64,000 nucleotides of DNA, from NCBI RefSeq assembly GCF_000699445.3, contig NC_067195.1, forward strand, positions 14,816,787-14,880,786. The letters are read 5' to 3'. Shown piece by piece: positions 35,101 through 45,100 of this stretch. The stretch comes from Schistosoma haematobium. Lineage: Eukaryota; Platyhelminthes; Trematoda; Strigeidida; Schistosomatidae. The notes under the pieces were generated by a model. The model saw only the letters and a program-made list of their open reading frames with translations, made no database searches and was not told the origin of the DNA. The position numbers and the translations under genes were made by a program. How positions within the stretch are numbered: the stretch's first letter is position 1; each line of letters starts with the position of its first letter.

Positions 35101-38100
35101 GTTTGTGTACTTCTGAGGTACACCTTTCAATAACAGACACTGCCACAGAACTTTTCGATCTATAAAATCAAATGCTGCTTTTAAGTCAAGAAAGACCACC
35201 ATCGTCGGACGCCGACAAACATACTTGCATTCCAAAATATGACGAATGGTGAATAAGTGGTCGATACAGCCACGACCAGGTCTGAAGCCAGCCTGATTTC
35301 CTCATGTTTGCAGTTCACGAGTCTTTGTTAGGCATCCGATAATTATTGAGACTAGTATTTTAGATGCTTGGAAGGAGATCAATACCCGAGAATTCAGTCG
35401 ACGAGAATGTTATTTCCATCAAAAGGTCTATGATGAAGTTAAACAAAAATGGAGAAAGTGGACAGCCTTGACGGACACCACTTGAGGTTGCAAAAGCAGA
35501 TGACAGTTCGCCATAAGCTCTGACTCGACTAGTACTAGGTACTATATTTGTTAAACTAATCTCTCTATGGATGTCACAGGATGATTTTAACCCTCTCTTA
35601 TATATTGGGACGATAAGTGATTGCGACCAGTCATATGGGATAACGTCTAACTCCCGGATCTTAGCCAAAATATTAGTCAGCCTAGTCGCTAAAATTGGAC
35701 CACCACCCTTAAACACCTCTGGAGTCGATCTATCTGGACCACTTGCTCTTCCTCATTTTAGATTAGCTATGGCTTTCTGAACTCCAGTTATATTCGTGGG
35801 GCCCAGTTCAATGTTCCATTCACACTGTCTGAGAATGGAGGGTAGTTGTAGAGTAGCTAAAGGCCAGCTGAACTGTTCTCTAAAATGTTCCACCCATCGT
35901 TCTAAACGTCTGGACTGGGAGCAGATGAGAGTGTTTTCTTTTCCCGAGATAGTCTCATGTACAATCGACTTAATAATTCCAGTTTCTTTTATTAGTCTGA
36001 AAAGCTGTCTGGCGTTACCTACAGTTTCTGCCTTTTCCATCTCTTTTGCTTTCGTTGCCCACCACTGCTCACGGTCGTTCCTTAGACTTTTGGTTAACCT
36101 ATATCTGATTTGTTTTCGCTCTTTATCGTGTTCGGAGCCAGATGGGATAAGTTCACGATAATCTATCAGTGCTAAAGACTTAGTAGAAATCCATTGATTT
36201 TTCGTGACCTTTTGGTCCAAATCACTAATAGATGTCACTGCTGTTTCCACAGCTGTTTGTATAGCTTTCCAAGCAACATCTGGGTCAGCCTCGTTTTCAG
36301 AACTACCTAAGTGTGACCTCAGTTGTTCCTGGAATCTACTTTTGGCTTTTCGTCAATGAGTTCAACTCTAATGGGTCTTCCTTAATGTGGTTTTTCTGCA
36401 TCCAGTGAGGCGCAAGCAGATGCGTGTCCGTATTAGGGCGTGGTCGTAGTCCAAGCAGGTACTCCAGAATGAGCGACAATCATGTGCCGACCCTCTCCAA
36501 CGATGACTGATGGCAATATGGTTTATTTGAGTTCATCGTTGGTTTGGTGCAGGGGGTCGCCATGTTAGACGATGTCTCTCCTTATGCTTAAAATTTGTGT
36601 TTGCTAAAAATAAACGATTGTCTGAGCACAGTTGCAGCAGACGATCACCATTATCTGTTCTCTGTGTCGGAATACTAAAATATCTACCTAAATGCCTTTC
36701 TGTTTGGTTTAAACTACCTACTTGGACATTAAAGTCACCTCCTACGAGTACTATGTCTGAGCGTTTAGCTTTCTGAAGAAGTTCGGACAGCTTTCTGTAA
36801 AATTCATCTTTCACTTCGTCTGAGCTGTAGTCAGCGACAGCGTAGGCAGAAACAACGTATGTCTCTATCCTCCCGAATTCTTATGGAGCCGTTCCGCTGA
36901 ACAACACATACACGACTATTAACGGGGATCCATTCTAATGGTGCTTGTTCTGCCCTCATGCCTAGTGCTATGCCTACACCTGCTAGTCCACGAGAACTGG
37001 CCATCGGGTCACCAGATACACGGAGGGTGTATCTCGTTGGCTCTCCGTTCCACCGAGGTGAGGTTAAGTGAATGACCACACTGGAATCCTGTATGTGTGT
37101 TTCGGAGACACAGCGTACATCAATGGTAAGAGACTCTAGGGCTTTAGCCAAGGAAGCCTGCTGACATGTTTCAGCCTATACAGCTCGGTTTGGTCATCAT
37201 GATAGGCAAGCCCGACCATCACGTCATTGTAGCAGCTACGGTCGAGGTATTGACACAAACCAGCATCTTACCGTTTTTTTTGTCAAACTTCTTTATTGTT
37301 TTTAAGGTGCATAGCACCATCATAGTTCTTCGTTCACATACTACTGTGCTATTTTATAACTTTAAAAGAGATATTATATCAAGTCAAATTTAGTTTTTAG
37401 AGCACTACTCCATATGATGGAATTATAATCAGATTGATATGACGGATGAATTAGAATATTTCCCTCTCTGCGATATACTGCCGTAGTACGATTATAAGAC
37501 TGGATTGGATACTCGAACGATCCGCTCTACACAAACCAGATTACGTTATATCAGACACCTGATTCAAGACCAAAATAGAAAACCAGAGTAATACCAGACG
37601 ATACTTAATCCGGCATAATTACAAGCAGTCGCCCTTAGTGAGCGAAGGAAATCACATACTTAATAGTAAGTAAGCTTGTCGAGAAATATAGGGGTCTTCA
37701 AACCTAACCTAGGTTTGCTATGGTTCATTTGAGCTACTGATTAATGTTGGTGTCATCTATTATCATAAATAGGAAAATTTCCACACAGTCGTAACCGAAA
37801 TATTACGGGCATTTGAATCTATAACAAATTCATAGTATTCGACTGGGTTGTGTGCATACGATGAACAAGTGATGAATCAGTATTGTGTTCAACTAAATTT
37901 TTTGCAGCTATTCTAGCTAAACGTTAAATTTTAAAATGCAACCAATATTCCAGATTATCATACCTTTCAAGGTCTAATGTCTTGTTTAATCATGAGGCCT
38001 TATTATTATAAAGTTTTCACACTGAATGTTCATACAGTACTCGATATTTTTGCATTAGGTAATGAATTCCCAACTCTCTTGGGAAAACATTTTAATAATT

Positions 38101-38586
38101 CCTTTATACAAATAGGTATTTATCTAGCAAAATTACCGAATATTATCTAAGAAATCCAATTCCCATTATGTTTTAACCACACATTATAATTCGACTTTTT
38201 ACTGCTATTTATGCACCATGGCAATATAAATTATAATCTGATATTTTCTTATTTCGTCTCCTGATTATATACTGACTTTTATTGATTACTCGTTGCAGGA
38301 CAAATGGAAACGAGCTCATCGTGTACCCCCTGAAGTTATGAAAGGTGACAAAACGCCTAAAAATAAATCTGTCGATGTTTTCGGTAGCCGAATAGGACGA
38401 GTTCATGTTGGCAAGTCTTCTGAACTAGAGAATTTACGACCTGGATCTACCATCCGAACTGCTCTGACCGGGCATCGAAAACGTGGTTTTGAACGAATAA
38501 AATCTGGTGTTAGCAAATCTAAAAAAACATCAGTTCCTAGTGACCTTAGCGTTAGCAAACAGCGTAAACTGTTTACTGATGCTTAA
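29143..38586 (+). CDS. RPF2: Ribosome production factor 2 homolog (Brix domain), seven exons
   Basis: Nucleolar assembly factor: with RRS1 it brings the 5S RNP (5S rRNA, uL18, uL5) into pre-60S particles (family knowledge). Exons: 29143-29165, 29198-29330, 29364-29441, 29475-29633, 29670-29769, 29804-30060, 38299-38586. Introns are 32, 33, 33, 36, 34 and 8238 b, all GT..AG. Product 345 aa (human about 306). Start MAVISDIRKPK puts KPK at the same position as in the human protein. Brix blocks: KGKRVLERRAPKL, VIKGGHTSDVV, KFDCSMFVVGMHSKKRPHNI, FELGIKMY, GAKPMLLFSG, LKSLLVDLFKGPTVEKIR (across intron 5), ATPSADFDLRRVSLPSE, and in exon 7 VDVFGSRIGRVHVG. The tail is Lys/Arg/Ser-rich. Intron 4 holds a perfect TACTAAC branch-like site at 29653-29659. 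Frame intact; likely functional. Confidence 0.95.
30061..30638 (+). other. RPF2 intron 6, 5' part
   Basis: Unique AT-rich intron sequence from the GTAAGT donor to the edge of the A1 LINE. Nothing else recognised. Confidence 0.8.
30639..33876 (-). mobile_element. RTE-like LINE, family A1, 3'-truncated, in RPF2 intron 6
   Basis: On -: 5' UTR, endonuclease frame 33616-32618 ([44 protein letters not shown]), RT frames 31829-31398 ([48 protein letters not shown]) and 31259-30879 ([20 protein letters not shown] with intact [21 protein letters not shown]). Stops and frameshifts separate the pieces, so it is inactive. It is the reverse-complement twin of 47346-50587 (coordinates sum to 81226, 81222 at the 5' end). 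It lacks the last about 525 b present in the twin. Antisense to RPF2. Confidence 0.92.
33877..37245 (-). mobile_element. RTE-like LINE, family A2, chimeric copy, in RPF2 intron 6
   Basis: On -: a short 5' UTR piece (37245-37166), a deletion, endonuclease 37151-36533 ([41 protein letters not shown]), linker 36250-35753, then a scrambled RT. The block [20 protein letters not shown] to GIDLLP (near 35500-35369) has been placed between [10 protein letters not shown] and KILVSIII, and appears again in its normal place near 35050-34940. YADD is intact at 34900 ([17 protein letters not shown]). C-terminal [19 protein letters not shown] at 34390-34330. The TGAC tail at 33877-33888 abuts the A1 5' end directly. 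Antisense to RPF2. Confidence 0.9.
37250..38298 (+). other. RPF2 intron 6, 3' part
   Basis: AT-rich intron sequence ending with a pyrimidine-rich stretch and the TTGCAG acceptor at 38293-38298. No gene seen. Confidence 0.8.
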
Positions 38587-38589
38587 CCA

Positions 38590-39540
38590 AATACACACTT
38601 TTGCTCTCAAAAGAATAATGTTTCGTTTGATAATACTGTTTATAACGTAGACATCAAAACACTTTAAGCTGGCAAAACTTGAAGATGATAAGGGAGTAAA
38701 AAAGACGGGAGGCTTAGAACAGTAGCAATTAAAAGATGAGAGATTCCGCTGATTACCGTTCTAAATTGTGGAGAGAGCGCTTGTAACTCATTCTTGTATT
38801 TCACATAGAAATAACTATTAAGTGAATTTCGGCTGGCAAACCAAAAGAAATTAAAACAGCTAAACTTTGGCAGTACTAAAAATGCTTCTCAGGTGTTAAA
38901 ATAATGACAAGTTTTAGACTTGTGGCAAGGGTTAGGAATTAGATGCTTAATTAATTGAACCACTACAAACACACCTTTTACATAAGAGATAAGTAGTCTT
39001 CAGAAAGCATATTCGGATTAGGATTCCTCATTGGTTTAGTTGTCAGAAATAATGCCTCTCAAGATATTTAGCACTAAAATATAAAAGTTGAAGATTGCGA
39101 GATATAGACTCCGTCCCTTTGGAACGCTAGCCACCTGAATTTGTCTTAGACGCATTTCTAACATTAAATAACGAGTGCGCAACCTGTAGTTTTTACTGCT
39201 GACCATAAACACTTCAATATAGGCATAACTACTAGGGCTTATTTCTCCAACTTCACTAGTCGCAATCCAATCTTTCTGTCTCTTACCTAAGTTTCAGTTT
39301 AATGGGGCAAATACATCGTATTGAATATCTGATTTCTCCCCATAGATTGCTGGTCATTTGGTTTAGAGCGAAACGTAAGGTCACAGAAGATTTTGGAATC
39401 TGTTCTTGTGTTGTAGTTCAACAGTAAGTAGCAAACAAGCAAAAAATTTAATTCAGAATATTGATAGCAGCACAAGAATAAAACCAGATACTTAGTAGGA
39501 AAAGGGTAAATAAAACTAAAGGGCACCGAAGCCAAAGATA
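38590..39540. other. Intergenic, nothing recognised
   Basis: Downstream of the RPF2 stop; AT-rich. No classical AATAAA within the first 50 b; AAGAATAATG near 38615 is a weak candidate for the RPF2 poly(A) signal. Confidence 0.4.
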
Positions 39541-40010
39541 CGAAAACAGTCTGCCTTGCTGCGTGTAGTTTTGACTGCTTTGTCGCAGACTCCGATCAGG
39601 AAGTTGACACTAGATACAGCTTAACCACGGTCAACGACTTCACGGATTTATGCTGTCTTGTTCTGATTCCCTTCCTACCTCTTCCAAATCAGCTAGATGT
39701 CTGGGAATAAGCAGTGTCTTGGCACATACATGTCCCAACCACCCAAGTCGACTAACGTCACCAACTGATTCACCATTTCCATATGCCTTCAGCGCTGCTC
39801 AATTTGTGATCCCAGCACAAGCAAGCGTAACTTTGGCGGCATTTCTCGATAAGAAATTAACAACTTAGGTAATGACTGATACTTTCATAGGTCATGTTGC
39901 GCATCCGTAGAGTAATACAAAACAGACAACCTGGCTAGTACAATTATCCATGAAACCGGGGGGCGTCATCTCAACAAAAATCAGCAGTTATTCCGTTGTT
40001 TATACAATGT
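39540..40010 (-). mobile_element. Decayed RTE-like LINE C-terminus
   Basis: On -, 39930-39670 reads VLYYSTDAQHM, then a region equivalent to [12 protein letters not shown], then NGESVGDVSRLGWLGHVC and LIPRHLADLEEVG. This parallels [20 protein letters not shown] of the family A copies, with stops and a frameshift. Old fragment. Confidence 0.6.
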
Positions 40011-40014
40011 TTTT

Positions 40015-41765
40015 TGATTTCTAAACGTATCCTCACGTGGTAATGACCCTGGAGTATTTTCACTGACAGAATATCAGGGGACGGATAAATTTATGATTCT
40101 TAATATATTTGAAATAATATCGGGGAACCATCCACATGTGAAATGGGGTTATTTGTTGAGATGTAGATGGTGGTTGGAGGTAGTCAACAGTCCTGTTGAC
40201 ATAGTGCCCGCAGTGTCGAGTCACCTAGACTGATGGCCACATTGCAACATGATCGATAGCATTCGATCTGCACTAATAAGGACTAGATAAGCATGACACT
40301 GACCACCACCCAGTGATCAATCAATTGTGGGGTTATATGTTTCTACTCATTAGAGCGTCTTATGTTATCGACAAGTCGAATACTACCAAATGATGACTAG
40401 CAAAAGAATACTGGGCGTCTAGGACAATTCAAATTTTATCTTCAAGAATAGAGGAACCTATCTTTCAACTTCTTGTACTGACCAATGATAAGACGTCAAT
40501 GGAAACTACTGGCCTGCATCCCGATGACACAACGGATTTATATGGACCATAGTCTGGGTCACAACTTATGAAGTAAATCATGTTGGTAAACCAATAAACG
40601 AACCTCCATAGACTAGGGAATCGTTTCTATTTTATGTAGTAGAAGTTAATTGTGGTCAAAGCACTGGTGTGCTAGAATTTTGTTGTAGGAGAGCCTCCAG
40701 AAGTTTAGGGATGACAAACTTGGTGATAACTGTTATCCAATCTAAGTATTTGTCAAAAACTAGCTGTCCTGTAATCATTACGCATATGTGAAACATGGTT
40801 GAAGTGTTCGCCTTCAAAATTTACTTTTATTTGGCATAGGCTCTGTGTAGCCTAGTGTATTTGATATAACTCAAGTGAATGTAAAGGATTATCAGAAACT
40901 CATTACACATAGAATTGAGTTCTTACAATCTAAGATAAAAGGATCTTAGATTACTTACTGTGCAAAACCCAGCACTACATTTTGTAGTTCTATAAAGAAA
41001 CTAAGGTTAAGGGTCATGAGGCTTCAGAGTGCAAAACGCAGTTATCGGAATTCCAAGTGGTATGATTCATTCACAGAATTAAAAGAACCACACATTTATG
41101 CTGTCCAACCAATGTCATATTTACCCGATCATCATGACTCCAGCTTCCATATGTAATCCTAAGTCCAAGCTTACTTTCACAGCTAAACCAGAGATCTACT
41201 TGCATCACACCCGCTTAGGGCTCGTTTTGCTGACAGACAGATAGGAAAATGCACAACCTAGTTGCGTAAAAAGAATATATGTAAAGCCGTAGTGTAGTCT
41301 TTAGTCAAGGAAAACGCAGTGGAGCATGCATTTAAGCAAGCCAAAACTATCAACTGTCAGAAATATTCCATCGGCATCATTCCGAGACTACAATGAAACT
41401 TATCTACAACTGTCAACAAGCACATAAACTACAGCTCCCCTATTAAAAAACACAGCTGAGTCCTTTTATTATTTTCAAATTAGAGTCTAATGTACGTTCG
41501 CTTATACTGATCATTCTACATTTATAAATAGAGGAAGCACAAAAGCTATTCCGAAACTGAACATATTGTTAATCAGACTTATAAACATTTTTGCTAGGTT
41601 TTATATTGTCCATGACTGACCAAAAATTGCCTTCTGCGAAATGCTATTTTGAGTACGAAAACAAAATATTCCATGCTTCAAACCAAGCCTTTGAAAAATA
41701 GCGCGTGGATGTTCAAACCATTAAAATATATTGTTTATTAGTATAGAGTTGTGGAGATGGTTGAG
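40015..41765. other. Intergenic, no gene recognised
   Basis: No frame with family blocks. About 40130-40340 has higher GC and may be a further interspersed repeat, but no second copy is in the window to prove it. Confidence 0.4.
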
Positions 41766-41768
41766 TTT

Positions 41769-41916
41769 TAATTGAGATCATGAACCGATCAAAGTTAGAC
41801 CACCAATGAAAACTTGGAAGCACTGGACTACCGTTTCGTCCTATTAAGAGACTCATCAGAAGTGCTTTCAGGTTTTCAATCGTGGTCTAGCACTGATCGG
41901 TTCATGATCACAATTA
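41769..41916. repeat. Long foldback enclosing the hammerhead ribozyme
   Basis: Arms 41769-41823 and 41862-41916 are inverted copies; over the inner 48 b, 41 positions pair (7 mismatches), including an uninterrupted 16-base end block (41776-41791 with 41894-41909). The 38-base centre is the ribozyme core. As RNA the arms would form an extended stem I. Confidence 0.9.
41821..41865 (-). ncRNA. Hammerhead ribozyme, minimal type I (schistosome type)
   Basis: Read on -: CUGAUGA (41859-41853); stem II 41852-41849 with 41841-41838 closing a 7-base loop; GAAA (41837-41834); a 2-bp stem III (A41834-U41827, C41833-G41828) with loop GGUA; GUC (41828-41826) as cleavage triplet. Stem I starts 41824 with 41861 and runs at least seven pairs (AGUGCUU/AAGCACU), continuing into the long foldback. 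All invariant core bases are present. The predicted cut is between 41826 and 41825. One flaw: the first stem I pair (C41825 with U41860) is a mismatch where an active ribozyme normally has C-G, so activity may be reduced. Very short stem III and a loop like this are known from schistosome SM-alpha and Penelope-type hammerheads (family knowledge). Confidence 0.88.
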
Positions 41917-42093
41917 TATCGTTTAGCACCCGAAACTTAGTTTCACCAAGCATGGAAGAAAATTCACATTATATAATATACAAGTAAACCAAAAGGGTTT
42001 TTATTACATGATCGACAATTCAGAAAAAGTAACCGATAAGTAGAAAATAAAGTTAAGAGATGAGACACTTTTAGAAGTAGGAAGGTATTCATA

Positions 42094-42099
42094 TTTATT
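42094..42099 (-). terminator. Poly(A) signal candidate of CCDC25
   Basis: AATAAA on - two bases after the stop codon. Another AATAAA-like site on - lies near 41997-42003. Both precede the hammerhead, so the ribozyme would be in the RNA only if cleavage were late or skipped. Confidence 0.45.
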
Positions 42100-42101
42100 T
42101 T

Positions 42102-45100
42102 TTACATGAAGTCATCTGAATCATAGCCATCTTCATTTGTCCTCATTTTACTCTCAACAAACAAACGATCGTATGATCTTTTTTCTGCTTCTGCTGCACG
42201 GACTTTCTGTGCCTCAAGTTCTGACTTTTTCTTAGCAGCCAGAACAGCTTTTTCTTTGTTTTTAATGCGGATATCTCGCTTCTCTCGTTCACCTCTTAAA
42301 TCAGGATGTTGGTATTGCTCTTTTGTTTTATTTAGTCGTTTTATTACATCTCCATTGCGTTTTTCAACTACGATCTTTTGCACTGCTTTATTATTGTGAA
42401 AGGCTACTTGGCCAACATCCATATCATTGGTTTTTTTCAGGTTCTCCCACTTGGTATATACAACAGTGACATCGTTGAGTTTGCAACCCTATAAAAGTAC
42501 ATGTTTAAAAGTTGTAATATAGACAGAAAGTAGTCATTAAAAAGAAAAACCACGCTTATAATACTTCAAAATGTCGATATACCCGTCTTAATGAGCTAAA
42601 AATGCAAACTCGGGACTTTTTTCGCCAGTATACATACTATAAAGGTCTATGAGGAATAAAGAGTTGAATCACTATCACATTTAGGTGGAGTATTTTAAAT
42701 GGTTTATCTTTAATATGGCAAAACTACATCTTTCCAAATCATGTTCATCCACTTTATAGAATCGCATTGTAACAGTAAGCGGTCTGAGGAAGGATAATTC
42801 GAAGAGAACCGCAGAAAAAAGAAACATTCCTAACTTTCTTGTAGGAAGTTAAATAAACCTAGCAAACTGTAAATGACTTTTCAAAATAATGTTTGAAACC
42901 GACCTAAACTTATTCCAAATACAAGTGCACATGAAATGTACACCGCTATATAGTGATTTTAACTTCATATAAGGATTGCGTTCAAGGTGGGACCAGGCAC
43001 ATATATGCATCAGTACAAGTTGCCATACCTCATTAGCACAACAAGGTGAACACCAAATTCATAGAAGTAATTACTTCAATGGTAGTAATGTATAAAAGAA
43101 AGATTGTGTATAAGGATATAATACAGGAAAAAAGAATTACTTCGTAAAAAGAAAGGTATAAAGTAATTTTAATCTCACGGTTTAAGGGAAGACAAAGAGT
43201 ATATACACCGCCATTGTGATCGATTCTGAGCCAATGCGTGTCGTGGTAATCGGTGTTCAGGTATATGTAACACGTGGCCCAGGCATCTTAGCCTATGAGG
43301 ATTCACAACCTCATCAACTGATTTACCATCATTGCTTAATAACTTGCGTCTAGCCTTAATATTACTTACCCGGTGAACCCAGCAGATGCCAGCAATATTT
43401 CTAAGACATCTGTGATCAGATACTAGTAGATTACGAGTATCCTCTACTCTTAATGACCACAATTCGCACCCATAAAGTAGAACAAAACGAACTGCCGCAC
43501 AGTATACTCGTCCCTTAATTGATAGACGGATATCTCGCCTTCGCCATAGGTGACGTAAGTTGGCAAAAGCCAAACGAGCCTTTCGAATCCACGCAGAGAT
43601 TTCATCAGACACCAACCCATCACGGCTGATCAGACCTCCAAGATAAGTGAAGTTGTCAATGTGTTCAACTACTTCACTCCCTATCCTTAGTTCAGGTGTT
43701 GACGTAGACCAGTCCTGAATCAACAACTTGCATTTAGAGGGAGAGAAGCGCATTCCAAAACATTCTGGCATTGTTGCTCAGTGCTACCAAAAGATTCTGC
43801 ATTTTACCAGCGTCTTCACCAAACACGACTATGTCATCTGCGCATTCTAAGTCGATAAGTGGACCTCTTGGTAGATCAATGCACGAAAATTCAGTCGACG
43901 AGAACGTTATTTTCCGCACTAGGTTTATGATGAAGTTGAACAAAAATGGAGATAGTGGATAGCCTTGACGGAACTACACAAGGTTGCAAAATCAGATGAT
44001 AGTTCGCTATAAGCTCTGATTTGACTAGTTTGTGTACTTCTGAGGTACACCTTTCAATAACAGACACTGCCACAGAACTTTTCGATCTATAAAATCAAAT
44101 GCTGCTTTTAAGTCAAGAAAGACCACCATCGTCGGACGCCGACAAACATACTTGCATTCCAAAATATGACGAATGGTGAATAAGTGGTCGATACAGCCAC
44201 GACCAGGTCTGAAGCCAGCCTGATTTCCTCATGTTTGCAGTTCACGAGTCTTTGTTAGGCATCCGATAATTATTGAGACTAGTATTTTAGATGCTTGGAA
44301 GGAGATCAATACCCGAGAATTCAGTCGACGAGAATGTTATTTCCATCAAAAGGTCTATGATGAAGTTAAACAAAAATGGAGAAAGTGGACAGCCTTGACG
44401 GACACCACTTGAGGTTGCAAAAGCAGATGACAGTTCGCCATAAGCTCTGACTCGACTAGTACTAGGTACTATATTTGTTAAACTAATCTCTCTATGGATG
44501 TCACAGGATGATTTTAACCCTCTCTTATATATTGGGACGATAAGTGATTGCGACCAGTCATATGGGATAACGTCTAACTCCCGGATCTTAGCCAAAATAT
44601 TAGTCAGCCTAGTCGCTAAAATTGGACCACCACCCTTAAACACCTCTGGAGTCGATCTATCTGGACCACTTGCTCTTCCTCATTTTAGATTAGCTATGGC
44701 TTTCTGAACTCCAGTTATATTCGTGGGGCCCAGTTCAATGTTCCATTCACACTGTCTGAGAATGGAGGGTAGTTGTAGAGTAGCTAAAGGCCAGCTGAAC
44801 TGTTCTCTAAAATGTTCCACCCATCGTTCTAAACGTCTGGACTGGGAGCAGATGAGAGTGTTTTCTTTTCCCGAGATAGTCTCATGTACAATCGACTTAA
44901 TAATTCCAGTTTCTTTTATTAGTCTGAAAAGCTGTCTGGCGTTACCTACAGTTTCTGCCTTTTCCATCTCTTTTGCTTTCGTTGCCCACCACTGCTCACG
45001 GTCGTTCCTTAGACTTTTGGTTAACCTATATCTGATTTGTTTTCGCTCTTTATCGTGTTCGGAGCCAGATGGGATAAGTTCACGATAATCTATCAGTGCT

